DNA of 55,348 nt, taken from Bacillota bacterium. Its GTDB lineage: Bacteria > Bacillota > Bacilli > Paenibacillales > Paenibacillaceae. Where the stretch lies: positions 1 through 55,348 of the forward strand of contig JAEZCJ010000175.1 of assembly GCA_023433615.1 (NCBI GenBank), in the 5' to 3' direction. Below the pieces are notes generated by a model. That model did no database searches and was not told where the DNA came from. It saw only the letters and a list, made by a program, of their open reading frames with translations. Below, one piece after another: positions 24,955-33,026 of the stretch. The first letter of the stretch is position 1. Each line of letters starts with the position of its first letter. A program made the position numbers and the translations under genes.

Positions 24955-25437
24955 TTATTGATCGTTCGATAGGGCCAAGTACTGCCTGATGGCCGCCACG
25001 ACTAGATCATGGTCCTCTTGGTCGGGTAGTCCCGACACCGTCGCGGTACCGATCATGCCCTCTCCTCTTACGACGATCGGGAATGCGCCGCCCGCGGCGG
25101 CATAGTCAGCGGTATCCAAGCCGTGCTCTTCCTCAATGCTGCGACCGAGCTCACGAAGCTCGAGCGCCACTCGCCACGAACTCTTGCCGAAGTAGCCCGC
25201 GGTATTATTTTTGCGCCGGATCCAATCTTCGTTCCCGACGCTTGTCCCCTTCATCGCATGCACGAACAACCGTTGGCCCTTGCGCGTAATATCGATCGTA
25301 ATCGACTTGCCGCCTTCTTGCGCGAGCCTGACGATCAGCAGGCCCAACTGAAGTGCATCGTCATTCGTGAATCCGTCGAATTGCAGCTCGCGCTCCTGCT
25401 CCTCGAAGATCGCGATGCGCTGTGCGAATGTCTCCAT
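24955..25437 (-). CDS. UPF0303/heme-degrading-domain (GlcG/HbpS-like) protein
   Basis: A 160-residue protein with the HbpS/GlcG-like fold: ALQLGLLIVRLAQEGGKSITIDI, LFVHAMKGTSVGNEDWIRRKNNT, FGKSSWRVALEL and AAGGAFPIVVRGEGMIGTATVSGLPDQEDHDLVVAAI. Members of the family bind small ligands or heme; yeast and Bacillus homologues have no proven role. RBS GGGGAGAGAAT. Single gene. Confidence 0.8.
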   Translation of the reverse strand: METFAQRIAIFEEQERELQFDGFTNDDALQLGLLIVRLAQEGGKSITIDITRKGQRLFVHAMKGTSVGNEDWIRRKNNTAGYFGKSSWRVALELRELGRSIEEEHGLDTADYAAAGGAFPIVVRGEGMIGTATVSGLPDQEDHDLVVAAIRQYLALSNDQ

Positions 25438-25537
25438 ATTCTCTCCCCTATCTGGCTGTTACCAGTCGATGCCATTCATTCGCATCTTAACATGGCGCGC
25501 CTAAAGGAACAACAATATAAATTTTTGTTGATGCATA

Positions 25538-25566
25538 TTGCTACATATCGTATCAAGATATATACT
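25538..25566 (+). promoter_or_regulatory. Promoter of the SLH surface-protein gene
   Basis: TTGCTA and TATACT are separated by exactly 17 bases, 40 bases ahead of the ATG at 25606. A CAACAA/TTGTTG inverted repeat lies just upstream at about 25510-25530. Confidence 0.55.
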
Positions 25567-25605
25567 AGTTTCGTGTACAAGCCACTTGAAAGGGAGAAAC
25601 GATTG

Positions 25606-27294
25606 ATGAAGACCCCATTATTCCGCCAGTTCCAAATGCTTACACTCTGCCTCATCGTGCTTAGCCTGGCAGTACCGGCTGCTTATGCAGCCGATGATCC
25701 CAAGCACGGACGCGTCTATATCAGCGACTTGCGCGCCGCGCAGGTGACCGCAGATTCCGTTACCTTGGAATGGACACCGGCAGTAGACACCGTATACGTG
25801 AATGTCCACTACTCCGGTCCAGGCAAGAATGAAGCACAATCGGCAGCGCCGACTGCCAGCTCCTACACGGTATCGGGGCTGTCTCCCGAATCGACGTACG
25901 TGTTCGACCTGCAAGGACAATGCAGTCAATGCCAACAGCTCGTCTCGAATACGGTAACCGTCAAGACGACTAAGAAGCAGACGCAATCGGAAGCAGCTGC
26001 TGACGTATCAAAGCCTGCGAACGTAAAGATTGATACGAACCGTGTCATCATGTTCGGCGATGCATTGAAAATTTCTTCGACATCTGGTGCGGACGGGCTG
26101 CGCACATCGAATGCTGCGATGGACGAATCGGCATTCAAGGACGCGCTAAGTCTGTTGGCGAGCCTCGGCAGTCAAGCCAAGGGACTCGTGCTTAAAATGG
26201 AGGATCCTGCCGACTCGCTGCGATTCGAGCTCGCGGTGAAAGACTTAATGGCTATCGAACAGCAGACGATCACGGTATCCGTATTGACGCCGTCAGCCAG
26301 TTACGAGCTGCCGCTTCAAGCACTCGACTACGAGCAGCTCCCCGCGCATTTCGGGACTTCTATCGACCATTTGAAGGTATTGATCACGATCTCCAAGCTG
26401 TCAGGCGATGCCTTGGAGACGATGAACAAGCACGCGGCAGCGCAAGGGATTAGCTTATACGGGTCTCCATACGAGTATACCGTTGCGATCGCTGCCGATG
26501 ACCGAACGGAAGAATTTCAGGCATTCGGCCAGCTCTATGTAACTAGATCGATTATACTGAACGGTGCATCGCCCCTCCCGAAGTCTGCGCTTGCGGTTCG
26601 ATACGATCCGGCGACGGGACAGTTCAGCTTCGTGCCTTCGGAGATCATCGAAGCAGATGGCGTGACACAGGTTCTAATGAAGAGGCCCGGCAACAGCATT
26701 TACGCCATTGCGCAGGTTAGCAATCGCACCTTCACGGACCTTGGAACGGGTCATTGGGCGAAGGATGCGATAGAACTCCTAGCCTCTAAGCTCGTGCTCG
26801 AAGGCCGTACAGTATCGACATTCGAACCGAATGCTTCGATCTCAAGAGCCGAATTCACCGCGATGCTCGTACGATCATTGGCACTGCCACCTGTACAGAA
26901 CGGCTCTTCGTTCCGGGATGTTGCGACGACCGACTGGCATGCAGGCGCAATCGAAGCGGCATTACAAGCCGGATTAGCACGGGGCTTCGCAGACGGTTCG
27001 TTCCAACCGGATGCCCCAGTCACTCGCGCACAAATGGCTGTGATGATCGCTGCCGCCCTTCCAATTGCCGGCAAGCCGATCGATGTCACCGGCAAGGAAG
27101 CAGACTTGCTCTCGCGCTTCGCCGATGCGGATCGCATTCCGGCCTGGGCAGTGAACGCAACGGCACAGGCGCTTCTGACGAAGATCATCGAAGGCAACCC
27201 GGACGACACATTCAATCCGAGTCGGCAAGCGACTCGCGCTGAAGCGGCTGTCATTATCAAACGTTTCCTATCGACCGTGAGCTTTATCGCGTAA
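25606..27294 (+). CDS. Surface protein with FnIII domain and three SLH domains
   Basis: The 562-residue precursor has a signal peptide (residues 1-28, ending PAAYA-A), one fibronectin type III domain (about 38-125; LRAAQVTADSVTLEWTPAV and VSGLSPESTYVFDLQG), a middle region of about 240 residues with no recognised domain, and three SLH domains at the C-terminus (about 375-435, 437-495, 505-560). The SLH units show F-x-D-x-x-x-x-W-A-x-x-A-I and ISRAEF/VTRAQM/ATRAEA motifs. It should bind pyruvylated secondary wall polymer on the cell surface. RBS GGGAG precedes the ATG; flanked by promoter and terminator. Confidence 0.88.
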   Translation: MKTPLFRQFQMLTLCLIVLSLAVPAAYAADDPKHGRVYISDLRAAQVTADSVTLEWTPAVDTVYVNVHYSGPGKNEAQSAAPTASSYTVSGLSPESTYVFDLQGQCSQCQQLVSNTVTVKTTKKQTQSEAAADVSKPANVKIDTNRVIMFGDALKISSTSGADGLRTSNAAMDESAFKDALSLLASLGSQAKGLVLKMEDPADSLRFELAVKDLMAIEQQTITVSVLTPSASYELPLQALDYEQLPAHFGTSIDHLKVLITISKLSGDALETMNKHAAAQGISLYGSPYEYTVAIAADDRTEEFQAFGQLYVTRSIILNGASPLPKSALAVRYDPATGQFSFVPSEIIEADGVTQVLMKRPGNSIYAIAQVSNRTFTDLGTGHWAKDAIELLASKLVLEGRTVSTFEPNASISRAEFTAMLVRSLALPPVQNGSSFRDVATTDWHAGAIEAALQAGLARGFADGSFQPDAPVTRAQMAVMIAAALPIAGKPIDVTGKEADLLSRFADADRIPAWAVNATAQALLTKIIEGNPDDTFNPSRQATRAEAAVIIKRFLSTVSFIA

Positions 27295-27314
27295 CGATTA
27301 CACGATTATCGAAC

Positions 27315-27368
27315 CAATAGAAGCTCCGACCCCCGATCTATCGCGATCGACGGACGGAGCTTCTATTG
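27315..27368. terminator. Bidirectional terminator between converging genes
   Basis: CAATAGAAGCTCCG (27315-27328) pairs perfectly with CGGAGCTTCTATTG (27355-27368). The 26-base interior holds another short hairpin. The right arm contains the last codons and stop of the gene at 27363. Confidence 0.7.
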
Positions 27369-27707
27369 CTGTGCAGTCTGTCTCTTCTTCTCGTGGATTC
27401 GACGGTCGAGATAGCCGAACAAGCGATCGCGCTTCCACATGACGAACTTGTAGGATTCGCCTGTATGTAATGTCAATACGATGCCGTTCGGACAGATCAC
27501 ATAAGTATTGCGCTTCGTAATTCCGCTAATTGAACGTATCTGAATGTCGATCGCGACCAACTTCATGCTGCTCGATACGTTCATGTCTGTATCGAACAGA
27601 ACGCGGTGGTTCGTGACGCGCAGTCTGCCTTCGATAAGCTCTCTCTCCTGTTGAAGGCGGGCTGGGATGTGGAACACGATGAATTCTTGGTTGGATAGAG
27701 CCTGCAT
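27363..27707 (-). CDS. GRAM/PH-like domain protein
   Basis: A 114-residue soluble protein with a beta-rich pattern: FIVFHIPARLQQERELIEGRL, VTNHRVLFDTDMN, VAIDIQIRSISGITKRNTYVI and a helix VMWKRDRLFGYLDRRI at the end. The R-V-T-N-x-R-V-x-F motif is typical of GRAM/bacterial PH domains that bind membranes. RBS AAGGAGG is 12 bases ahead. A sequence resembling a half CcpA site (TGAAGCGCTTACA, 27731-27743) lies upstream. Confidence 0.6.
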   Translation of the reverse strand: MQALSNQEFIVFHIPARLQQERELIEGRLRVTNHRVLFDTDMNVSSSMKLVAIDIQIRSISGITKRNTYVICPNGIVLTLHTGESYKFVMWKRDRLFGYLDRRIHEKKRQTAQQ

Positions 27708-27802
27708 CGAATAACTGTGCCTCCTTGACGTGAAGCGCTTACAAATGGATGTGCAACCGGATTGCTCCGGTCTCTCTTCGATGGTCTATCTGATGAAGGC
27801 GG

Positions 27803-28168
27803 TTATTCTTTCGCTCTCATCTTGATTATCCGATAGCCGAACAGCAGCACCGTTGAACCGCTTAGCACGGATAGCAGAACCAACCACCGCCGTCCGCTCT
27901 CTGTCTCGTCAGACTCATCAGAATTGTCGGCAGATGCGGTTACGCCTTCTTCTTTATTATGATCTTTCCTTTCATCCGACTCTTCCATGAAGAATACGAA
28001 CGATTCGCCTTCGGACTGGACCGGATCGGCCCTCTCTACGTTCTCATCCTCCGGAATAGCTGCCCCGCTTGCCGCCGATGCTTGCCCGAAAGAGAGTAGA
28101 GCCAGCGACACGATGACGAGGAATCCTGCCGTGATCCAGCGCTTCAAGTCGTCACCACGACGAACCAT
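27803..28168 (-). CDS. Type I membrane protein with acidic ectodomain
   Basis: A 121-residue protein: signal peptide (AGFLVIVSLALLSFGQASA-A), a strongly acidic outer region of about 60 residues rich in E, D and S, and a C-terminal helix (WLVLLSVLSGSTVLLFGYRII) with a positive KMRAKE end. RBS AAGGGGAG. No family recognised; it may be a wall- or secretion-associated single-pass protein. Confidence 0.6.
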   Translation of the reverse strand: MVRRGDDLKRWITAGFLVIVSLALLSFGQASAASGAAIPEDENVERADPVQSEGESFVFFMEESDERKDHNKEEGVTASADNSDESDETESGRRWLVLLSVLSGSTVLLFGYRIIKMRAKE

Positions 28169-28246
28169 GCCATGACTCCCCTTTCGCGATTTCTCCCTCT
28201 ATCGATATGCGACCATCGCCGGCTCGGTGAACATAATGGGCATTTG

Positions 28247-28447
28247 CTAGATTTTTTTGTCGATGATGTTCTTGCTCGCTCTGATCTCGCTCCGCATCGC
28301 GCGCAGTTCGTCCGTTAACATGTCGATCTTCTTCGACGTGCGGGACGAATCGATCGCATACTTGACGATAGCGATCACGATGAATGCTATGATTACGATG
28401 ATTAACATGATCATGAATACGCCAACAGCGTTGAAGCCGCCCATCAT
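28247..28447 (-). CDS. Small membrane protein with coiled-coil tail
   Basis: A 66-residue protein: hydrophobic helix VFMIMLIIVIIAFIVIAIVKY followed by a heptad-like soluble helix (KKIDMLTDELRAMRSEIRAS). RBS AAGGAGGGATC. Similar small anchored helices are common next to envelope genes; function unknown. Confidence 0.6.
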   Translation of the reverse strand: MMGGFNAVGVFMIMLIIVIIAFIVIAIVKYAIDSSRTSKKIDMLTDELRAMRSEIRASKNIIDKKI

Positions 28448-28463
28448 GCGGCAGATCCCTCCT

Positions 28464-29042
28464 TCATTCTGACACGTGCCATAGCCGCTCGATTCCTTGA
28501 TACTCCAGCCCCTTGAAGGTTGCCTTGTAAATATCCGGCTTCGAGGTTCCTAACCAGAAGCCATTGCCGATCTGATTATCGTAATAGTTCAGGATGATCG
28601 TCATGATGTTGCCATGCGTGCCGATTACGATCCCTTGCCCGGCATGCTCCGTCAGCAGCTCCTCGATTACGGGAATGCTCCGACGCTGGGCCTCCCGCGT
28701 CGTCTCGCCCTCCGCCATGCAGTAATCGATATCTTCGAAGGAGCGCCTAATCGCTTCGAGAATGACGTCTTCCGAGATCGTGATCTTCAAGCTTGCGATT
28801 GCTCTTTCGGCCAGCTCGTCGTACAGGATGATCGGCTTCTGCAGATGCGCTGCCAATGGTTCCACGGTTGCCGCTGCCCTTCGATATGCGCTGGACACGA
28901 TCACATCGATCGGTTCATGACGAAGAATGTCCGCTACGATACGGGCATCTGCTCTTCCTTGCTCCGACAGATCCCGCTCACGTTCGTTGTCGAGCGAGAA
29001 CGGAGACACTGCATGTCGCACGAAATAGATAGATGTAAGCAT
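28464..29042 (-). CDS. Histidine phosphatase family protein
   Basis: A 192-residue phosphoglycerate-mutase-like enzyme: IYFVRHAVS (catalytic R-H, here RHA instead of RHG), LSEQGRADARIVADIL, VIVSSAYRRAAATVEPLAAHL, EGETTREAQRRSIPVIEELL and VIGTHGNIMTIILNYY (second catalytic His). Broad-specificity phosphomonoesterase. First gene of the long minus-strand array as read from the left; RBS GGAGGGCAAG. It ends close to the small membrane protein gene at 28447. Confidence 0.88.
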   Translation of the reverse strand: MLTSIYFVRHAVSPFSLDNERERDLSEQGRADARIVADILRHEPIDVIVSSAYRRAAATVEPLAAHLQKPIILYDELAERAIASLKITISEDVILEAIRRSFEDIDYCMAEGETTREAQRRSIPVIEELLTEHAGQGIVIGTHGNIMTIILNYYDNQIGNGFWLGTSKPDIYKATFKGLEYQGIERLWHVSE

Positions 29043-29058
29043 TCAACTTGCCCTCCGG

Positions 29059-29364
29059 TTACGATGATTGAGGTAACGGGATGTCCACGAAATGCTCGAC
29101 TGTCGGAAAAGGCTCGTAGTAATGGTGCAGCAATCTTTTCCACGCTTGATACTCAGGTGACCCCCGAAATCCGACAGTGTGATCTTCTAGCGACTCCCAT
29201 TGTACGAGCAGAAGATACTTGCGATCATCCTCCAGACAGCGTTGCAGCTGATGGCCGATATACCCCTGCATACTGGCGATGATTCGCGAAGCTTCCTTGA
29301 AGCTTGCTTCGAACGCCTCCGTTAATCCCGGCTTCACTTGCAGCATTGCGGCTTCAAGGATCAT
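29059..29364 (-). CDS. Antibiotic biosynthesis monooxygenase (ABM) domain protein
   Basis: A 101-residue ferredoxin-like-fold protein: MILEAAMLQVKPGLTEAFE, SMQGYIGHQLQRCLEDDRKY, LLVQWESLEDHTVGFRGSPEY and LHHYYEPFPTVEHF. Such proteins are small quinol monooxygenases, heme monooxygenases or unknown stress proteins. RBS GAGGAGG. The start lies inside the end of the upstream GNAT gene by 11 bases. Confidence 0.82.
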   Translation of the reverse strand: MILEAAMLQVKPGLTEAFEASFKEASRIIASMQGYIGHQLQRCLEDDRKYLLLVQWESLEDHTVGFRGSPEYQAWKRLLHHYYEPFPTVEHFVDIPLPQSS

Positions 29365-29896
29365 GTTGCAAGCCTCCTCTCGTACGAATCGTATAGCTGC
29401 AGCAATCGCCGTCATGTGCAATCAATACGCCATCATTGCGCTCAATTGCACGCCTAGAGGCAATGTTATCCTCATCGCAAGTGAGAAGTACTTCATCTAT
29501 TCCCAGGTTGGCTGCTTGTTGAATCAGCTCCCCCAAGAATACGCTGGCGTACCTCTTGCCCCGCTCAGTCGGCCGGATTACGTAACCGATATGGCCGCCG
29601 CGAAGCTTTAATTGCTCGTTCAATCGATGACGAAGCTTGCCATAACCGACAGGCACGCCGTTCACATAGAACCAATAGAGCGTCTGCGGCACATAGTGCG
29701 GTTCTAAATCGATACCGTTCGCGAACATAACGTTACGTTTGAGTTTCGATTGGAACTGATCGAATTGCTCAACATGCATCCCGTTCACGAAACCATTCTC
29801 GCCTGGGCCGATTTCGCGAACCATTACGAATAGGTCGTAACCGTCTTGCTCCGTCAATTCGCGCAGTTCAAATCGCTTGTACTGCGTCGGCATCAT
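29354..29896 (-). CDS. GNAT family N-acetyltransferase
   Basis: A 180-residue protein: FELRELTEQDGYDLFVMVREIG, VPVGYGKLRHRL (beta 4), HIGYVIRPTERGKRYASVFLGELIQQA (motif A, R-x-K-x-Y-A) and LLTCDEDNIASRRAIERNDG (motif B). This is the form of GNAT often found beside housekeeping array genes in Bacillota. It overlaps the methyltransferase stop by 4 bases, so translation is coupled. Confidence 0.87.
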   Translation of the reverse strand: MMPTQYKRFELRELTEQDGYDLFVMVREIGPGENGFVNGMHVEQFDQFQSKLKRNVMFANGIDLEPHYVPQTLYWFYVNGVPVGYGKLRHRLNEQLKLRGGHIGYVIRPTERGKRYASVFLGELIQQAANLGIDEVLLTCDEDNIASRRAIERNDGVLIAHDGDCCSYTIRTRGGLQHDP

Positions 29897-30675
29897 TCAT
29901 GCACCCTCTTGCACAATAATATCAACTCTGAGCCTTCATGGATCGGTCTATAGTCGAAATAACCGTACTCCTCGACAATCTGCAGCTTGGCTTCGGCTAA
30001 CAGATCGCGAATCTGCGCTTCGTAGTAATAGCGCATGGCTAATTCCTCTACATGCGCCCTATCCGTCCCGTCCATATCCGTGACGTAGTAGGTATGCGTC
30101 GGATAGATGATTTGCCTTACGGTATCGATGCTGCCTCGCGTCTGCGTTCTCCTTACCATTGTGCCACTCTCCGGGTCCGTGACCGTCCAATCCTCGCGTT
30201 CCTCGCAGATCCAGCTCTCATCAAGCTTGCCGTACGGCTTGAACAAGTGGAGCAGGAATAACCCGTCGTCTGTCAGATGCTCATGCACGCGTTGCAAGCA
30301 CGCCAGCGGCTGCAGGGGTTCCGTAAGCAATTGGAAGGAACGGAACGGCAGGATGATAAGCGGATAGCGTGACGGCAAATGAAAGTCGCACATATTCGCT
30401 TCAACGACCGCGAGACGCCCTTGCTCTTCGGCAGTGCACGCCGCGGACTTCTGCGACAATCGTTCCAGCATGCGAGTGGAATAATCAAGCCCCCATACGC
30501 GATGGCCGGCTTGAATGAGCGGAATTGTCACACGTCCTGTACCGCAGGCAAGCTCAAGAATATCGCCCCGAGTCCGGTTCGCTAACGCCAAGTAGAACGG
30601 AATGTCTGCCTGGACGATATCCCGTCGATCCAGGTCATACAGCATGGCAGTATTCAGATAGCGGTTGTATGGCAT
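29893..30675 (-). CDS. Class I SAM-dependent methyltransferase
   Basis: A 260-residue protein with the SAM-binding motif GDILELACGTGRVTIPLIQAGH, VWGLDYSTRMLERL, LAVVEANMCDFHLPSRY (motif II) and LPFRSFQLLTEPLQPLACLQRVHEHLTDDGLFLLHLF. The substrate is unknown. RBS GGAGG and ATG at 30675 (an ATG two codons earlier overlaps the RBS). Overlaps the next GNAT gene by 4 bases. Confidence 0.87.
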   Translation of the reverse strand: MPYNRYLNTAMLYDLDRRDIVQADIPFYLALANRTRGDILELACGTGRVTIPLIQAGHRVWGLDYSTRMLERLSQKSAACTAEEQGRLAVVEANMCDFHLPSRYPLIILPFRSFQLLTEPLQPLACLQRVHEHLTDDGLFLLHLFKPYGKLDESWICEEREDWTVTDPESGTMVRRTQTRGSIDTVRQIIYPTHTYYVTDMDGTDRAHVEELAMRYYYEAQIRDLLAEAKLQIVEEYGYFDYRPIHEGSELILLCKRVHE

Positions 30676-30703
30676 ATGCATCCTCCGTACGTCCTTCTAA
30701 CCG

Positions 30704-31174
30704 TTAAGTCGCGGCATGCGCAAGGTTGACGAACATGCTGGCATGTTCTGCGATGCGAGCCCGTAAGAAAGGAAGCGTTTTCTCGGGCAGATCGTAAGGA
30801 TGGAAGAATTGAGCCTCGAGTACCTCGACGCCATCCGGCTTGATGCTGCCTTCATATGCCGTACATAGATACGCAACGACAACGTTGTAATATTCGTGTC
30901 CGTTCGCAAGCCTCGTGAAGAGTTCTTCCCCCGAGTACACCCCGACGAGCTTCAGTTCTTGAATCGTAAGGTTAATTTCTTCCCGAACCTCACGCATCGC
31001 GCATTGTTCTACCGATTCGCCGAGTTCTAACAACCCGCCAGGTATGCCCCACGTACCGTCAGCATACCGTACGAGCAAGATTCCTCCGATCGCATTCACG
31101 ATAATGACGCTGGGTCTTACGAAGATTAACGGGGTATTGCCGACTAGCGCTCTGATCGACTGGACGTAGTTCAT
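30704..31174 (-). CDS. NUDIX hydrolase
   Basis: A 156-residue protein with a complete Nudix box: GLLELGESVEQCAMREVREE and the following I-N-L (G-x5-E-x7-R-E-V-x-E-E). The first strand is SVIIVNAIGGILLVRYADGTWGIPGG. The start (ATG 31174) has RBS AAGGAG. A good promoter lies 150 bases upstream, but a terminator-like hairpin stands between promoter and start. Likely a nucleotide-sugar or damaged-nucleotide pyrophosphatase. Confidence 0.88.
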   Translation of the reverse strand: MNYVQSIRALVGNTPLIFVRPSVIIVNAIGGILLVRYADGTWGIPGGLLELGESVEQCAMREVREEINLTIQELKLVGVYSGEELFTRLANGHEYYNVVVAYLCTAYEGSIKPDGVEVLEAQFFHPYDLPEKTLPFLRARIAEHASMFVNLAHAAT

Positions 31175-31216
31175 CGTGCACGCTCCTTCAATGGCTTGTT
31201 GCTGTCGAATATTAAA

Positions 31217-31252
31217 AAGACGAGCATCTAACGATCGTTAAATGTTCGTCTT
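31217..31252 (-). terminator. Intrinsic terminator or attenuator in the NUDIX leader
   Basis: A 36-base near-perfect palindrome (arms begin AAGACGA and end TCGTCTT, centre AACGATCGTT) is followed on the minus strand by TTTTTAATATT. It sits 43 bases ahead of the NUDIX start and about 70 bases after the promoter, so transcripts from that promoter must pass it. Confidence 0.65.
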
Positions 31253-31323
31253 GCTTCCCATACATGCAGGACTTGCGTAATGATCTCAGATACCGACACG
31301 GTTGGATAAAACTGGTTGACGTA

Positions 31324-31352
31324 ATGATATATTTTCTAATACCATTCGTCAA
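31324..31352 (-). promoter_or_regulatory. Strong sigma-A-type promoter
   Basis: Minus strand TTGACG and TATCAT are separated by exactly 17 bases, immediately after the stop codon of the GNAT gene at 31368. It would drive the genes from 31174 leftwards if the hairpin is passed. Confidence 0.7.
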
Positions 31353-31367
31353 TAGTTTCGTGGAAGT

Positions 31368-31886
31368 TTAGTTAAGTTCCCGAACAGACTTGGTGAAATA
31401 GAGCGCCAGTTCGTCGTCGACTCGAACGTATGCTCCTTTGTCCACAACCGCATTCCGATAGGTAAGGCCTCGACCGTCCGGGATATAGCCTCTTCTGCAA
31501 TACAACCGCTGTGCCGCGCCATAGCTCTCGAACATCCCTACACCGATTCCGATATACGGACCTGATTCTGCAGCAATTCGCTCGAAGGCGTCCATCATTC
31601 GGTTCGCGATCCCCTGTCTTCGATACTCCGGAAACACGTTGAGATCATTAATCTCCGGAATACCGTTCTCGCTGAAATAAGGATACTCGGAAACATACTT
31701 CAAATGCGCGCACCCTGCAATGACAGAATCGGCCATGGCGAATAACGTTACTCGCTTGCCCTCGCGATTCTCGTTCAGACATTGCGAATAATAGCCTTCA
31801 GGCCGTTTGAAGCCGCGTTCGCGAAAAGCATTCTCCCACTGTTCAGCTAGCTCATCGGTTGTGAGAGGCACAATGCGAATGTTCAT
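31368..31886 (-). CDS. GNAT family N-acetyltransferase
   Basis: A 172-residue protein: IVPLTTDELAEQWENAFRERG, AHLKYVSEYPYFSENGIPEINDLNVFPEYRRQGIANRMM (motif A with R-R-Q-G-I-A), PYIGIGVGMFESYGAAQRLYCRRGYIPDGRGLTY (motif B). This subtype is usually unannotated beyond GNAT. RBS AGGAGGAG. Substrate unknown. Confidence 0.87.
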   Translation of the reverse strand: MNIRIVPLTTDELAEQWENAFRERGFKRPEGYYSQCLNENREGKRVTLFAMADSVIAGCAHLKYVSEYPYFSENGIPEINDLNVFPEYRRQGIANRMMDAFERIAAESGPYIGIGVGMFESYGAAQRLYCRRGYIPDGRGLTYRNAVVDKGAYVRVDDELALYFTKSVRELN

Positions 31887-31907
31887 CAGGTGATCTCCTC
31901 CTACGCG

Positions 31908-32216
31908 CTAATCTCTGATGTAGTGATAAATAGTCCCGTTCCTAGGCTTGCCGAATGAAGGTCCGACGTATCCTCTGCGCCGCAATTGCTGCTGCATGGC
32001 CTTCATGAACATGCCGTGGCCGACGATTAATGTATGCTCGCTTGGTCTGGACTCGATCTCATCAAGGACGCGGCTGACTCTACTCATCGTGCCGGACTTG
32101 TTCTCCGGCTGTGATCGATGCGAGAACCACCAGGCCATTCTGCTTAATGCAAGCCATATTCCGATGTGCAGTCTAGCTTTGGTATGGAATACCGGAGCCA
32201 ACGCCACCTCGCGCAA
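31908..32216 (-). pseudogene. Histidine phosphatase gene lacking its N-terminal half
   Basis: From a TTG-like codon at 32216 the frame reads LREVALAPVFHTKARLHIG and later TLIVGHGMFMKAM (second catalytic His) and ends GKPRNGTIYHYIRD. This is clearly the C-terminal half of a PGM-like phosphatase, but the RHG motif and the following region are missing, because the upstream NUDIX gene stops only 4 bases earlier. No start codon with an RBS is visible. The encoded product would be inactive as a phosphatase. Confidence 0.7.
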
Positions 32217-32220
32217 TTGG

Positions 32221-32661
32221 CTATTCCATTCTACCCATCGTGATCGATTGCATCCCTGGATGCCGGTAATAATGCGCTATCATCTGCTTCACGACATACG
32301 ACATTTCAAGCTCAAGAAGTGCATCGCGATTGATCCAGTACAGTTCTCCTTCGTCTGAAGCCGTTACCTGCTGCGTACGGGCCTCGCCAAAATAGACGAA
32401 TTGTTGGCGAATCTCCTCACTCGCGCGTCGGAACAGGATATAACGAAGATGCAGCCCCTGAATATCCGACTCGGTTAAGCCAGTCTCTTCATGTAGCTCG
32501 CGTAGGCAGGCCGTCATCGGGTGATTCAGTTCCTCCGGTTCAAGGTGACCGCCTGGACAAGACCAGAAGGCGCGACTGGCCAGCCTGCTCTTCGTCTTGT
32601 TCATCAATAGTACTTGATCCTGAAAAGTCAGGAATGCAACAGCCATCTGACGGACCTCCAT
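32221..32661 (-). CDS. NUDIX hydrolase
   Basis: A 146-residue protein. Its Nudix box is GGHLEPEELNHPMTACLREL followed by HEETGL (G-G-H-x-E plus R-E-L-H-E-E-T-G-L). It begins MAVAFLTFQDQVLLMNKTKS and ends YYRHPGMQSI. Such proteins usually remove oxidised or unusual nucleotides. RBS GGAGGGG ahead of ATG 32661. The spacing in the box (G-G-x18-R-E-L) is slightly unusual. Confidence 0.85.
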   Translation of the reverse strand: MEVRQMAVAFLTFQDQVLLMNKTKSRLASRAFWSCPGGHLEPEELNHPMTACLRELHEETGLTESDIQGLHLRYILFRRASEEIRQQFVYFGEARTQQVTASDEGELYWINRDALLELEMSYVVKQMIAHYYRHPGMQSITMGRME

Positions 32662-32672
32662 CTTATCCCCTC

Positions 32673-33005
32673 CTACAGTTGAACGTTTCGTCGTCTCAAC
32701 AGCCGGTACAGCCCCCAGATCAGCCATATGATCGCTAACGCTTCTACGATCCAGAGCAAGGAGGAGTAGAGGGCGAAGATCATGCCTGTCGAAAGTCCAT
32801 CGGGTCGGATACTGCCGGCATTTTCTAGCCAAGATTCCATATACAGCGGAGACAAGTATACATTGATCCGTATTAGGAATAAGATCAAGAAGCACGCAAA
32901 TCCCTCGATGAAAGATGCGCGCCAACAGAAAATAATACCGAACATTAATGCTGCCGCGTACGCGATTCCGGCGATCGTCCCTAGCACGCCGAGAAGTTCT
33001 ATCAT
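32673..33005 (-). CDS. Small integral membrane protein
   Basis: A 110-residue protein with three hydrophobic segments (GVLGTIAGIAYAAALMFGIIF, GFACFLILFLIRI, LLWIVEALAIIWLIWGLYRLL) and a basic RRRNVQL tail. RBS AAGGGGGG. No family recognised. It lies 11 bases upstream of the NUDIX gene, so they may be co-transcribed. Confidence 0.65.
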   Translation of the reverse strand: MIELLGVLGTIAGIAYAAALMFGIIFCWRASFIEGFACFLILFLIRINVYLSPLYMESWLENAGSIRPDGLSTGMIFALYSSLLWIVEALAIIWLIWGLYRLLRRRNVQL

Positions 33006-33026
33006 GTGTAACCCCCCTTGTATCCC

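Noticed and set aside
25123..25605. Upstream extension of the SLH protein gene
   Set aside because: The frame is open for 161 more codons but runs antisense through the UPF0303 gene; the promoter, RBS and signal peptide place the start at 25606.
27731..27743. Possible CcpA (cre) operator TGAAGCGCTTACA
   Set aside because: Only one half matches the cre consensus, and the spacing is one base short.
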